From Vulcaniibacterium tengchongense (GTDB taxonomy: Bacteria; Pseudomonadota; Gammaproteobacteria; Xanthomonadales; Xanthomonadaceae): DNA of 64,000 bases. This document shows positions 50,585 to 59,131 of this stretch, piece after piece. A program made the position numbers and the translations under genes. The stretch's first letter is position 1. Each line of letters opens with the position of its first letter. The notes beneath the pieces were generated by a model, which was not told the origin of the DNA, did not search any database, and was given only the letters and a program-made list of their open reading frames with translations. The stretch lies in assembly GCF_003814555.1 (NCBI RefSeq), contig NZ_RKQN01000002.1, positions 124,001 to 188,000 on the forward strand, given 5' to 3'.

Positions 50585-51745
50585 ATGCCCGCCGCGCCCC
50601 CGCCCTCACCCGACCCGCTGGTCGCGCTGGCCGAGCGCTGCGTGCGGTGCGGGTTGTGCCTGCCGGCCTGCCCGACCTACGCCCGCGAGCGGCTGGAGGC
50701 CGAATCGCCGCGCGGCCGCATCGCGCTGGTCCAGGCCTGGGCGACGGGCGCGGTGGATCCCACGCCCGCCGGCGATGCCCATCTCGACCACTGCCTGGGC
50801 TGCCGCGGCTGCGAGGCGGCCTGCCCGGCCGGGGTGCCGTATGGCCGATTGCTGGTCCAGGCGCGCACGGGGCAGCGCCGCCGGCGCCCGCCGGGGTGGC
50901 GCCAGCGCCTGGCCGAGCGGCTGATGGCGCGGCCGCGCGCGCTGGCCGCGCTGCTGGCCGGGTACCGGCGCGCCTACCCGGTGCTGCCGCGCGCCTGGCG
51001 CCTGCTGCCGCGCCCGCCGGCACCGTTGCCACAGGCGCCCGCGCACGGCCGCCCGGTGGCTGCGGCGCTGTTCGTCGGCTGCGCCGCCGGCCCTTACGAG
51101 GCGGCCGCGCGGCGGGCGCTGGCCACGCTGTGCGCGCGGCTCGGCGTCGGCCTGGCCGCGCCGCGCGGCCAGACCTGCTGCGGCAGCCCGCACGCCCATG
51201 CCGGCGATGCCGCGGCCGCGGCGCGCCTGGCGGCGGCCAACCGCGGCGCGTTCGCCGGCGCCGGACGCGTGCTGACCCTGGCCAGCGGCTGCCACGAGGC
51301 CGTGGCCGCGGCGGTCGATGCGCCGGCCGAGGACGCGCTGGCCTTTCTCGAACGCCACGCCGAGCGGCTGCGGTTCCGGCCGTCGCCGGAACGCGTCGCC
51401 GTGCACCTGCCCTGCACCCAGCGCAACGTGCTGCGCTCCGTCACGCCGCTGCGCCGGCTGCTGGCGCGGGTCCCCGGGCTGCAGGCGGTCGAACTGGACA
51501 CCGGCTACGGCTGCTGCGGCGCGGCCGGGCTGCAGATGCTGGCCGACCCGGTGCGTGCCGCCGACTACCGCGCACCGTTGCTGCGGCAGGTGGCGGAGAG
51601 CGGCGCCGCACGGCTGCTCAGTGCCAATCTCGGCTGCCGGCTGCACCTGGCCGGGGCCGCGACGGTGCCGGTGCAGCACCCGCTGGAATACCTCGCCGAG
51701 CGGCTCGAGCCGGCTTCGCCCGACGCTCCGGCCACGCCGGTCTAG
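50585..51745 (+). CDS. (Fe-S)-binding protein, glycolate oxidase GlcF-like
   Basis: 386 residues. Two [4Fe-4S] motifs: C19, C22, C25, C29 ([12 protein letters not shown]) and C70, C73, C76, C80 ([12 protein letters not shown]). Two CCG-type cysteine-rich domains follow ([20 protein letters not shown]). The layout is that of GlcF/heterodisulfide-reductase-like subunits, which pass electrons from flavin hydroxyacid oxidases. No GlcD or GlcE gene is nearby, so its partner is unknown. TAGCAT at 50570-50575 lies 9 nt before the start with no Shine-Dalgarno sequence. Followed after 9 nt by coq7. Confidence 0.85.
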   Translation: MPAAPPPSPDPLVALAERCVRCGLCLPACPTYARERLEAESPRGRIALVQAWATGAVDPTPAGDAHLDHCLGCRGCEAACPAGVPYGRLLVQARTGQRRRRPPGWRQRLAERLMARPRALAALLAGYRRAYPVLPRAWRLLPRPPAPLPQAPAHGRPVAAALFVGCAAGPYEAAARRALATLCARLGVGLAAPRGQTCCGSPHAHAGDAAAAARLAAANRGAFAGAGRVLTLASGCHEAVAAAVDAPAEDALAFLERHAERLRFRPSPERVAVHLPCTQRNVLRSVTPLRRLLARVPGLQAVELDTGYGCCGAAGLQMLADPVRAADYRAPLLRQVAESGAARLLSANLGCRLHLAGAATVPVQHPLEYLAERLEPASPDAPATPV

Positions 51746-51754
51746 ACTAGGCGC

Positions 51755-52399
51755 ATGAGCACCGCACGCCACCTGACCCCGCTCGACCGCGTCCTCGTCG
51801 AAGCCCAGCGCGCGCTCGATACCGTGCTCGGCGCGCCCGCCGCGGCGCGGCCGAACCCGGCGCGCGACGTCGCCGCGATCGAGCTCGACGAGCCCGAACG
51901 CCACCACGCCGCCGGCCTGATGCGGATCAACCACGTCGGCGAGGTCTGCGCGCAGGCGCTGTACTGCGGCCAGGCGGCGGTGGCGCGCGACCCGGCCACG
52001 CGCGAGCACCTGCTCGCGGCCGCGCAGGAGGAGACCGACCATCTGGCCTGGTGCGCCGATCGCCTGCGCGAACTCGACAGCCGCCCGAGCCTGCTCAACC
52101 CGCTGTGGTACGCCGGCAGCTTCGCGATCGGCGCGGTGGCCGGGCTGCGCGGCGACGGCTGGAACCTCGGCTTCGTGGTCGAGACCGAGCGCCAGGTGGA
52201 AGCGCACCTGGACGAGCATCTGGATTCGCTGCCGCCCGCCGACGCCCGCAGCCGCGCCATCCTGCGCACGATGAAGGCCGACGAGGCCCGTCATGCCGAC
52301 CACGCCGAGGCCGCCGGCGCGCGGCCGCTGCCGGCGCCGGTCCCGGCCCTGATGGCGGCGGCCTCGAAGCTGATGAAGGCGGTGGCTTACCGGCTGTGA
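51755..52399 (+). CDS. coq7: 2-polyprenyl-3-methyl-6-methoxy-1,4-benzoquinone monooxygenase
   Basis: Di-iron hydroxylase of the late ubiquinone pathway, 214 residues. Iron ligands are carried by EX2H-type motifs: [37 protein letters not shown] and [11 protein letters not shown]. This is the Coq7/CatA type found in many gammaproteobacteria instead of UbiF. TAGACT (51743-51748) is 6 nt before the start and no ribosome site is seen, so it may have its own leaderless transcript despite following the Fe-S gene closely. Confidence 0.94.
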   Translation: MSTARHLTPLDRVLVEAQRALDTVLGAPAAARPNPARDVAAIELDEPERHHAAGLMRINHVGEVCAQALYCGQAAVARDPATREHLLAAAQEETDHLAWCADRLRELDSRPSLLNPLWYAGSFAIGAVAGLRGDGWNLGFVVETERQVEAHLDEHLDSLPPADARSRAILRTMKADEARHADHAEAAGARPLPAPVPALMAAASKLMKAVAYRL

Positions 52400-52407
52400 T
52401 CCGGGCT

Positions 52408-52519
52408 GGGGTCCGGATCCGCGGAAGCGCAAGAACCAAGGCGGAGAACAAAGGCGAAGGGCCCGCGGCGCGGGCCCTTCGCCTGTTGGGGTCGCGGATC
52501 CGGTCCCGGATCCGACCCC
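52408..52519. repeat. Nested palindrome between coq7 and speD
   Basis: Outer arms GGGGTCCGGATCCGCG (52408-52423) and, inverted, CGCGGATCCGG...CGGATCCGACCCC (52493-52519) enclose a perfect 15-bp hairpin. The right arm holds two GGATCCG copies. The whole element fills most of the 124-nt convergent gap. Confidence 0.6.
52452..52484. terminator. Bidirectional terminator for coq7 and speD
   Basis: AGGCGAAGGGCCCGC (52452-52466), loop GGC, GCGGGCCCTTCGCCT (52470-52484): a perfect 15-bp stem. On the minus strand it is followed by TTTGTTCT, which suits termination of speD; on the plus strand by a short GTTGGGG only. Confidence 0.8.
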
Positions 52520-52523
52520 CGCC

Positions 52524-53315
52524 TCAGTCGGCCAGGTTGCGGCCGTGGTAGAGCTCCTCGATCTCGCGCTTGAGCCGCGCCTCGATCTTCATCCGCTCCT
52601 TGAACGAGAGGTTCTTGGCCTTCTCCTCGAACAGGTAGGTGTCGAGGTCGAACTCCTTCAGGTGCATCTTGGTATGGAAGATGTTCTCCTGGTAGACGTT
52701 CACGTCGAGCATCTCGTAGCGCGACTTGATGTTCTTGGCCAGGTAGTCCTGGATCGAGTTGATCTTGTGGTCGATGTAGTGCTTCTTGCCCTTCACGTCG
52801 CGGGTGAAGCCGCGCACGCGGTAGTCCATGATCACGATGTCGGACTCGAAGCTCTCGATCAGGTAGTTCAACGCCTTCAGCGGCGAGATCACGCCGCAGG
52901 TGGCCACGTCGATGTCGGCGCGGAAGGTCGCGATGCCGTTGTCCGGGTGGGTCTCCGGGTAGGTGTGCACGGTGATGTGCGACTTGTCCATGTGCGCGAC
53001 CACCGCCTCGGAGATCACGCCCTTGGCCTGCGACTTGTCGATCACCGGCTCCTCGGAGATGAGGATGGTCACCGACGCGCCCTGCGGGTCGTAGTCCTGG
53101 CGGGCGATGTTGAGGATGTTGGCGCCGATGATCTCCGCCACGTCCGTCAGGATCTGGGTGAGGCGGTCGGCGTTGTAGGCCTCGTCGATGTATTCGATGT
53201 AGCGCCTGCGCTCGTCCTCGGACGCGGCGAAACACACATCGTAGATGTTGAACGACAGGGCCTTGGTGAGGTTGTTGAAACCCTGCAACCTCAGGCGCGG
53301 CAACGGCTTGACCAC
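52524..53315 (-). CDS. speD: S-adenosylmethionine decarboxylase proenzyme (E. coli type)
   Basis: Provides decarboxylated SAM for spermidine synthesis, 263 residues, the usual length. Self-cleavage at K111-S112 ([13 protein letters not shown]) generates the pyruvoyl group on Ser112, the same position as in E. coli. [16 protein letters not shown] and the C-terminal [11 protein letters not shown] are family-typical. The GTG start at 53315 gives the conserved beginning. Divergent from clp. Confidence 0.96.
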   Translation of the reverse strand: MVKPLPRLRLQGFNNLTKALSFNIYDVCFAASEDERRRYIEYIDEAYNADRLTQILTDVAEIIGANILNIARQDYDPQGASVTILISEEPVIDKSQAKGVISEAVVAHMDKSHITVHTYPETHPDNGIATFRADIDVATCGVISPLKALNYLIESFESDIVIMDYRVRGFTRDVKGKKHYIDHKINSIQDYLAKNIKSRYEMLDVNVYQENIFHTKMHLKEFDLDTYLFEEKAKNLSFKERMKIEARLKREIEELYHGRNLAD

Positions 53316-53468
53316 GGCGGCGGAATCCCCTGGGGGCGACGAAAGTGCGAATTATGCGGCAATCGCCCGCGCAGCGGGGATACGCCGTGTGGCGGCGCGC
53401 CGACCGCAGGCTGAACGCGCGCTCCGTCACAGCTTCGGCTATGCCGCGTGACGCCGAGCGACCAGAAT

Positions 53469-53497
53469 TTGCCCACTGCGCCAGTTCATCCTAAGCT
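53469..53497 (+). promoter_or_regulatory. Candidate promoter of clp
   Basis: TTGCCC (53469-53474), a 17-nt spacer, then TAAGCT (53492-53497), 26 nt before ATG 53524. No clear CRP-type palindrome was seen in the speD-clp gap. Confidence 0.4.
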
Positions 53498-53523
53498 CGC
53501 TGGATTACACCGATTTCACGTCC

Positions 53524-54213
53524 ATGTCCGCGAACCCGGTAGCCCCCTTGTCCGCCCTGCGCCGAACCAACAGCCCTCTCCTGCCGGACAGCGCCACGAT
53601 CGAACGCTTCCTGGCCCACTGCCACCGGCGGCGCTATCCGTCGCGCACCGACGTGTTCCGCCCGGGCGACCCCGCCAGCACGCTGTACTACATCGTCTCC
53701 GGCTCGGTCAGCATCATCACCGAGGAGGAGGACGGCCGCGAACTGGTGCTGGGCTACTTCGGCCCCGGCGAATTCGTCGGCGAGCTGGGCCTGTTCATCG
53801 CCAGCGACCAGCGCGAGGTGATCCTGCGCACCCGCAGCACCTGCGAACTGGCCGAGATCGGCCATGAGCGCCTGTACGACCTGCTGCTGACGCGGCTGGC
53901 CGCGGACGCGCCGAAGCTGCTGTACGCGATCGGCGCGCAGATCTCGCGGCGCCTGCTCGACACCAGCCGCAAGGCCGGGCGCCTGGCCTTCCTCGACGTC
54001 ACCGACCGGATCGTGCGCACCCTGCACGACCTGGCCAAGGAGCCGGAGGCGATGAGCCACCCGCAGGGCACCCAGCTGCGGGTGTCGCGCCAGGAGCTGT
54101 CGCGCCTGGTCGGCTGCTCGCGCGAGATGGCCGGGCGCGTGCTGAAGAAGCTGCAGGCGGACGGCAAGCTGCACGCGCGCGGCAAGACCATCGTCCTCTA
54201 CGGCACCCGCTGA
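53524..54213 (+). CDS. clp: CRP/FNR family regulator Clp
   Basis: 229 residues, very similar in character to the Xanthomonas CRP-like protein Clp. Cyclic-nucleotide-binding domain (about 25-140; GDPASTLYYIVSGSVSI, GPGEFVGELGLF), a long dimer helix, and a helix-turn-helix SRQELSRLVGCSREMAGRVLKKL. In Xanthomonas, Clp activates virulence, extracellular enzyme and exopolysaccharide genes and is inhibited by cyclic di-GMP rather than activated by cAMP. The same is likely here but not shown by sequence alone. A GNAT gene follows after one base. Confidence 0.93.
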   Translation: MSANPVAPLSALRRTNSPLLPDSATIERFLAHCHRRRYPSRTDVFRPGDPASTLYYIVSGSVSIITEEEDGRELVLGYFGPGEFVGELGLFIASDQREVILRTRSTCELAEIGHERLYDLLLTRLAADAPKLLYAIGAQISRRLLDTSRKAGRLAFLDVTDRIVRTLHDLAKEPEAMSHPQGTQLRVSRQELSRLVGCSREMAGRVLKKLQADGKLHARGKTIVLYGTR

Positions 54214-54214
54214 G

Positions 54215-54676
54215 GTGGGGCGCGCCGCCGCGCCCGGGGCGGCGACGGCGCGGATCCGCGCGGCCGAGCCGGGCGACGCCCACGACGTCGCCCGCCTGCT
54301 GGAGGCGCTGGGCTACCCCTGCGGCCCCGGCGAGGCGGCCGAGCGCATCGGCCTGGTCCGCGACGACCCGCGCCAGCACCTGCTGCTGGCCGAATGCGAA
54401 GGCGAAGCCTGCGGCCTGGTCGCGCTGTACACGCTCTATTCCCTGGTCCACGGCGGCGAGCTGGCGCGGATCACCGCCCTGGTCGTGGCGCCGGAGCGGC
54501 AGCGCGAGGGGCTCGGCCGCCGCCTGTTGCGCGAGGTCGAGGCGCTGGCGCGGCGCAGCGGCATCGCCCGGATCGAGGCCACCAGCAGCGCCAGCCGCAC
54601 CGGCGCACACGCGTTCTACCGCCGCTGCGGCTACGCCGAAGGCTCGCTGCGGTTCCTGAAGACGCTGGGCGACTGA
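54215..54676 (+). CDS. GNAT family N-acetyltransferase
   Basis: 153 residues. GNAT fold with IRAAEPGDAHDVARLLEALGYP, the acetyl-CoA loop ALVVAPERQREGLGRRLL (motif A) and AHAFYRRCGYAEG (motif B). Substrate unknown. The GTG start at 54215 is one base past the clp stop, so translation is probably coupled and the enzyme may belong to the Clp regulon unit. Confidence 0.85.
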   Translation: MGRAAAPGAATARIRAAEPGDAHDVARLLEALGYPCGPGEAAERIGLVRDDPRQHLLLAECEGEACGLVALYTLYSLVHGGELARITALVVAPERQREGLGRRLLREVEALARRSGIARIEATSSASRTGAHAFYRRCGYAEGSLRFLKTLGD

Positions 54677-54764
54677 GATCGCCCGCGGCCGCGGCCGCGG
54701 CCAGCGGCATCGCGCGGGCCGGCCGGGATCGTCGACCCCGGCCTGGCCGTCGCCGCGCCGGCGC

Positions 54765-55517
54765 TCACGCCACCGGGTCGCCGCCGCGGTCCCGGCAGCC
54801 CCAGTTGAGGATCGGCGTGCCCGGCGGCAGCGCGCGACGGAACATCGCCACCCGGCCGGGCTTGGGGTTGACCACCACCGGCTGGCGCGCGGCCAGCAAC
54901 AGCGGCAGGTCGGCGCTGCTGTCGGAATACGCCACCGCGATCTGCCCGTAGCCGGCGTCCCGGATCATCCGCATCTTGTTGCGGTGGTGGCAGTGCTCGA
55001 CGGTGACCATGCCGCCGAGGAACGGCGCGCCGACGCTGCCGATCACCGGCAGGTCCTCATGGGCGACGAAGTCGAGGATCGCCCGCGCCAGTTCCGGCGG
55101 CGCGCCGGTCGCGATGATCACCCGGTCGCCGGCATCGCGGTGGCGCTGCAGCACCTTCAGCGCGGCCGGCAGCAGGCGCGCGCGCAGGCGCGCGGCGTTG
55201 GCCTGCACGTAACGGTCGATCAGCGCGTCCATGTCGCGGCGGCGATGCACGCCGACCGTGCCGATCCACAGATAGGCCGAGATCGCCCGCCGCCGGGTCG
55301 GCAGCCAGGCGATCAGCGGCAGCAGCAGCGGCGACAGCAGCAGGGCGAGCGCGGCGCGCCACCAACGCCGGCGGATCAGCCACAGCACCAGGTGCCCGCC
55401 GGAATCGCCGTCGTACAGGGTGTGGTCGAAGTCGAACACCACCAGCGGCGCGCACGGCCGCGCCTGCGTCTCGCGCTCGGCCTGCGCCGAGGCCGCCAGG
55501 GCCGGCGTGCCGCTCAT
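54765..55517 (-). CDS. HAD superfamily subfamily IB phosphatase
   Basis: 250 residues. Motif [16 protein letters not shown] (catalytic Asp about 29-31), motif II near [11 protein letters not shown], motif [15 protein letters not shown]. Between motifs I and II is a helical cap with a hydrophobic hairpin (about 48-75), as in SerB-like or phosphatidylglycerol-phosphatase-like members. Substrate not assignable. Start ATG 55517 overlaps the trpC stop (ATGA), so it is translated with trpC. Confidence 0.85.
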   Translation of the reverse strand: MSGTPALAASAQAERETQARPCAPLVVFDFDHTLYDGDSGGHLVLWLIRRRWWRAALALLLSPLLLPLIAWLPTRRRAISAYLWIGTVGVHRRRDMDALIDRYVQANAARLRARLLPAALKVLQRHRDAGDRVIIATGAPPELARAILDFVAHEDLPVIGSVGAPFLGGMVTVEHCHHRNKMRMIRDAGYGQIAVAYSDSSADLPLLLAARQPVVVNPKPGRVAMFRRALPPGTPILNWGCRDRGGDPVA

Positions 55518-56305
55518 GCCGCGAACAGCCGCCGCAGCGCGGCACCGGGGTCGGGCTCGCGCATGAACGATTCGCCGACCAGGAACGTCTCCACGCCGGC
55601 GCCGCGCATCCGCGCCACGTCGGCCGGCGTGGCGATGCCGCTTTCGGTCACCAGGATGCGGTCGGGCGGCACCGCCCCGCGCAGCGCCAGGGTGGTGTCC
55701 AGCGAGACCTCGAAGCTGCGCAGGTTGCGGTTGTTGACGCCGATCAGCGGGCTGTCGGTCTGCAGCGCGCGCTCAAGCTCGTCGATGTCGTGCACCTCGA
55801 CCAGCACGTCCATGCCCAGTTCCGCCGCCAGGTTGGCCATCTCGATCATCGGCCCGTCCTCGAGCGCGGCGACGATCAGCAGGATCGCGTCCGCGCCGAT
55901 CACCCGCGCCTCGTACACCTGGTACGGATCGACGGTGAAGTCCTTGCGCAGCACCGGCAGCGCGCAGGCGTTGCGCGCCTCGCCCAGGAACAGGTTGCTG
56001 CCCTGGAAGAAGTCGACGTCGGTCAGCACCGACAGGCAGGCCGCGCCGCCGGCCTCGTAGCTGCGCGCGATCGCGGCCGGGTCGAAGTCCTTGCGGATCA
56101 GCCCCTTCGACGGGCTGGCCTTCTTCACCTCGGCGATCACCGCCGCCTCGCCGGCGGCGTGCTTGCGCCGGATCGCCTCGACGAAGCCGCGCGCCGGCGG
56201 CTGCGCGCGCGCGCGCGCGCGCATGTCCGCGAGCGGGCGCACCCGGCTGCGTTGCTGGATCTCCTCGGCCTTGCGCGCGAGGATGGTCTGGAGGATGTCG
56301 CTCAT
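55514..56305 (-). CDS. trpC: Indole-3-glycerol phosphate synthase
   Basis: TIM-barrel enzyme of tryptophan synthesis, 263 residues, without a fused TrpF. Catalytic residues lie in [28 protein letters not shown] and [15 protein letters not shown], and the phosphate site in [11 protein letters not shown] / FLVGESFM. Downstream of trpD with a small monooxygenase-like gene between them. Confidence 0.97.
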   Translation of the reverse strand: MSDILQTILARKAEEIQQRSRVRPLADMRARARAQPPARGFVEAIRRKHAAGEAAVIAEVKKASPSKGLIRKDFDPAAIARSYEAGGAACLSVLTDVDFFQGSNLFLGEARNACALPVLRKDFTVDPYQVYEARVIGADAILLIVAALEDGPMIEMANLAAELGMDVLVEVHDIDELERALQTDSPLIGVNNRNLRSFEVSLDTTLALRGAVPPDRILVTESGIATPADVARMRGAGVETFLVGESFMREPDPGAALRRLFAA

Positions 56306-56377
56306 GGCACGGCAGTGAATGAAGAGAAGTGAGAAGGGAGGATGGGGCGGCGGCCTACGCGCGTGTCTCGCTCCCGC

Positions 56378-56719
56378 TCACTCGCGGCTCGCGTGGCCGT
56401 AGGCGCGCTCGACCTTGGCCACGCGCAGTTCGTAGCGCCCGTACCAGTGCGCGCGGCCGTGGGCGCGCGCCGCCGCGTGCTCGGCGTGTGCGCGCCACGC
56501 CGCGATCGCCTCCTCGCTGGCCCAGTACGACACCGTGATGCCGAACCCGTCCGCGCCGCGCGCGGACTCGGCGCCGAGGTAGCCGGGCTGCTGTTCCGCC
56601 AGCTCGAGCATGCGCTGCGCGGCCGCGGCGTAGCCGGCCTCGTCCGCGCCGTTGCGCTGCGAGGAGAAGATCACCGCGTAGTACGGCGGCGTAGGCAGGC
56701 GGGCGAAAGCGGTGTCCAT
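56378..56719 (-). CDS. Antibiotic biosynthesis monooxygenase (ABM) domain protein
   Basis: 113 residues. ABM/heme-degrading-like ferredoxin fold: PYYAVIFSSQRNG, AQRMLELAEQQPGYLGAESA, then FGITVSYWASEEAIAAWRAH, the classic two-half pattern with the SYW...W core. Function unknown. Many homologues sit beside trpC or trpD in this family, which suggests only loose linkage. Start ATG 56719 (DTAFARLPTPP). Confidence 0.85.
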   Translation of the reverse strand: MDTAFARLPTPPYYAVIFSSQRNGADEAGYAAAAQRMLELAEQQPGYLGAESARGADGFGITVSYWASEEAIAAWRAHAEHAAARAHGRAHWYGRYELRVAKVERAYGHASRE

Positions 56720-56813
56720 CGGTGGGGCGGAAGGTCCGGCGCGGCCCGTCAGCATAGCCGGCGCCGGCCGGCCGGCGCACCTTCCGCGCCTGCGCGCCGG
56801 GCCCGAGGCAGGC

Positions 56814-57848
56814 TCATGCGGCGCCGATCTGCTGCGTCGCGGCGACGAACGCCTCCAGCTTGGCCAGCGCCGCGCCGGAGGCCAGCGCCGCGCGCGCGCG
56901 CTCGATGCCTTCGGCGATGCTGTCGGCGACGCCGGCGGCGTAGATCGCGGCGCCGGCGTTGAGGGCGACGACCTCGCGCGCCAGCCCCTCCTCGTTGCGC
57001 AGCGCCTGCAGCACCAGCAGGCGCGACTCGTCGGCGTCGTTCACGCGCAGGTTGCGGCTGTGCGACATCGCGATGCCGAAATCCTCGGGGTGCACCTCGT
57101 ACTCGCGCACCACGCCGTCGCGCAGCTCGCCGACCAAGGTGGCGGCGCCGAGCGAGAGCTCGTCCATGCCGTCGCGGCCCCAGACCACCAGCGCCCGCTG
57201 CGCGCCCAGTTCCTGCAGCACGCGCACCTGGATGCCGACCAGGTCGGGATGGAACACGCCCATCAGGATGCTCGGCGCACCGGCCGGGTTGGTGAGCGGG
57301 CCGAGGATGTTGAAGATCGTGCGCACGCCCATTTCCCGCCGCACCGGCGCGACCACCTTCATCGCCGGGTGGTGGATCGGCGCGAACATGAAACCGATGC
57401 CGCAGCGCTCGATGCAGCCGGCGACCTGCTCCGGCTGCAGTTCGATGCGCGCGCCCAGCGCCTCGAGCACGTCGGCGCTGCCGGACTTCGACGACACGCT
57501 GCGGTTGCCGTGCTTGGCGACCTTGGCGCCGGCCGCGGCGGCGACGAACATGCTCGCGGTGGAGATGTTGAAGGTGTGGGCGCCGTCGCCGCCGGTGCCG
57601 ACGATGTCGACCAGCCCCTCGCGGTCGGCGACCTCGACCCGGCGCGAGAACTCGCGCAGCACCTGGGCCGCGCCGGCGATCTCGCCCACGGTCTCCTTCT
57701 TCACCCGCAGCCCGGTCAGGATCGCCGCGGTCATCACCGGCGAGACCTCGCCGCGCATGATCATGCGCATCAGTTCGACCATCTCGTCGTGGAAGATCTC
57801 GCGGTGCTCGATGGTGCGCTGCAGGGCTTCCTGGGGGGTGATCGGCAT
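56814..57848 (-). CDS. trpD: Anthranilate phosphoribosyltransferase
   Basis: 344 residues. PRPP site [14 protein letters not shown] (about 82-95), [21 protein letters not shown], the metal-binding acidic pair near GRDGMDEL, and anthranilate-binding ILGPLTNPA. Start ATG 57848 ([10 protein letters not shown]). Joins anthranilate from TrpEG to phosphoribose. Confidence 0.97.
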   Translation of the reverse strand: MPITPQEALQRTIEHREIFHDEMVELMRMIMRGEVSPVMTAAILTGLRVKKETVGEIAGAAQVLREFSRRVEVADREGLVDIVGTGGDGAHTFNISTASMFVAAAAGAKVAKHGNRSVSSKSGSADVLEALGARIELQPEQVAGCIERCGIGFMFAPIHHPAMKVVAPVRREMGVRTIFNILGPLTNPAGAPSILMGVFHPDLVGIQVRVLQELGAQRALVVWGRDGMDELSLGAATLVGELRDGVVREYEVHPEDFGIAMSHSRNLRVNDADESRLLVLQALRNEEGLAREVVALNAGAAIYAAGVADSIAEGIERARAALASGAALAKLEAFVAATQQIGAA

Positions 57849-57865
57849 GGTGCGGTCCGTGATGG

Positions 57866-58189
57866 TCAAAGCGAGGCGTGTTCGGGGATCGTCCGCCCCG
57901 TCGGCAGGCAGGGGGCGCCGGCGCGGCAGCGCTCGAAGCGCGCCCGGGACACGCGGCCCCAGGCCTGCGGCAGGTCGAAGCGCTGCGTGGAATGGGCGGG
58001 GCTGGCGGCCCAAGGCTGGGGTTCGGCGCGCGGCGCGATCGCGGCGCGCGGGTCGTGATCGGCGCGCAACGCCAGCCGCCTGCGCGCCCGCTCCGGCGCG
58101 CAGGCGTCGCGCGACCGCCGCGCGGCGGCGGCGGCGGGCGGCGGCCGCCACAGCGGCGGCGCGATCGCATGGCGGCAGGCGCAGCCCAC
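57866..58189 (-). CDS. Hypothetical 107-residue protein between trpG and trpD
   Basis: Open frame filling the 342-nt trpG-trpD gap, beginning with GTG one base after the trpG stop and ending 17 nt before trpD. Third codon positions are almost all G or C while first and second positions are not, which is the coding pattern of this genome. The protein is basic (Arg/Ala/Pro-rich) with four cysteines and a more protein-like C-terminus ([20 protein letters not shown]). No family is recognised. It could be a real small gene, possibly starting further inside. Confidence 0.45.
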   Translation of the reverse strand: MGCACRHAIAPPLWRPPPAAAAARRSRDACAPERARRRLALRADHDPRAAIAPRAEPQPWAASPAHSTQRFDLPQAWGRVSRARFERCRAGAPCLPTGRTIPEHASL

Positions 58190-58190
58190 G

Positions 58191-58769
58191 TCAGCGCTCC
58201 AGGAAGTTCTTCAGCAGCGCGTGGCCGTGCTCGGTCAGGATCGACTCGGGATGGAACTGCACGCCTTCGACTGGATGCTCGCGGTGGCGCAGGCCCATGA
58301 TCTCCTCGAACGAGCCGTCCTCGCGCTCGGTCCAGGCGGTGACCTCCAGGCACCCCGGCAGGCGGTCGCGCGCGACCACCAGCGAGTGGTAGCGGGTCGC
58401 CTCGTAGCCGTCGGGCAGACCGGCGAACACGCCCGCGCCGCGATGGCGGATGCGCGAGGTCTTGCCGTGCATGATGGTCTGCGCCCGCACCACCTCGCCG
58501 CCGTAGGCCTGGCCGATGCTCTGGTGGCCCAGGCACACGCCGAGGATCGGCACGCGCGGGCCCAGTTCGCGGATCGTTTGCACCGAGACCCCGGCCTCGT
58601 TCGGGGTGCACGGCCCGGGCGAGATCACGATCCGCTCCGGCGCCAACGCCTCGATCTGGGCGACGCTCAACTCGTCGTTGCGGACCACCTTCACCTCCGC
58701 CCCGAGCGCCTGCAGGTACTGCACGAGGTTGTAGGTGAAGCTGTCGTAGTTGTCGATCATCAACAGCAT
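58191..58769 (-). CDS. trpG: Anthranilate synthase component II (glutamine amidotransferase)
   Basis: Supplies ammonia from glutamine to TrpE. 192 residues from ATG 58769 ([19 protein letters not shown]); a GTG two codons earlier is possible. Catalytic triad: Cys in [10 protein letters not shown], His in GVQFHPESI, and the following Glu. [12 protein letters not shown] is the oxyanion region. Also the likely PabA of folate synthesis if no separate pabA exists. Preceded by a Trp-rich leader frame. Confidence 0.97.
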   Translation of the reverse strand: MLLMIDNYDSFTYNLVQYLQALGAEVKVVRNDELSVAQIEALAPERIVISPGPCTPNEAGVSVQTIRELGPRVPILGVCLGHQSIGQAYGGEVVRAQTIMHGKTSRIRHRGAGVFAGLPDGYEATRYHSLVVARDRLPGCLEVTAWTEREDGSFEEIMGLRHREHPVEGVQFHPESILTEHGHALLKNFLER

Positions 58770-58898
58770 GGGCACGGACTCGCGGTAGGCCGGCGCGGCG
58801 CGCGGCGGTCGCGCGCGAAGGCGCGATCGTCCGGCACGGGGCGCGGACGCGGGGCGGGAGGGGCGGAAGCGGCCGCGGGGCGGACGGCCGGCGGGGAA

Positions 58899-59030
58899 TC
58901 AGATCGGTAGGGGCAGCGCACGCGGGGGTTCCTGGGACGACGACGGGGCGGGGCGGACGGGGGCCGAAGGCCACCACCATCGCGCATCGCGGTCGGCGCC
59001 GAGGAACGGCAGGGGCATGCGAACGATCAT
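58899..59030 (-). CDS. trpL: trp operon leader peptide
   Basis: 43-codon frame between the histidine kinase gene and trpG, starting ATG 59030 (MIVRMPLPFLGADRDAR) and followed by three consecutive Trp codons TGGTGGTGG at 58971-58979, then a Pro/Ser-rich tail to TGA 58899. Trp is the rarest residue, so a run of three ahead of trpG is strong evidence for ribosome-mediated attenuation. The 129 nt from stop to trpG are extremely G/C-rich with competing hairpins (CGGCCG...CGGCCG; GCGCGC...GCGCGC), but no U-tract was seen, so the terminator may be Rho-dependent. Confidence 0.75.
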   Translation of the reverse strand: MIVRMPLPFLGADRDARWWWPSAPVRPAPSSSQEPPRALPLPI

Positions 59031-59131
59031 CGGCCTACTGTAGCGGCTCGCCGCGCCGAGCGCGACCGCGGCGGTCGCCGCCCGTGCCTGCCGCCTGTCG
59101 CGGCGCATCGCGGCCGCGTGCAGGCGCCCGC

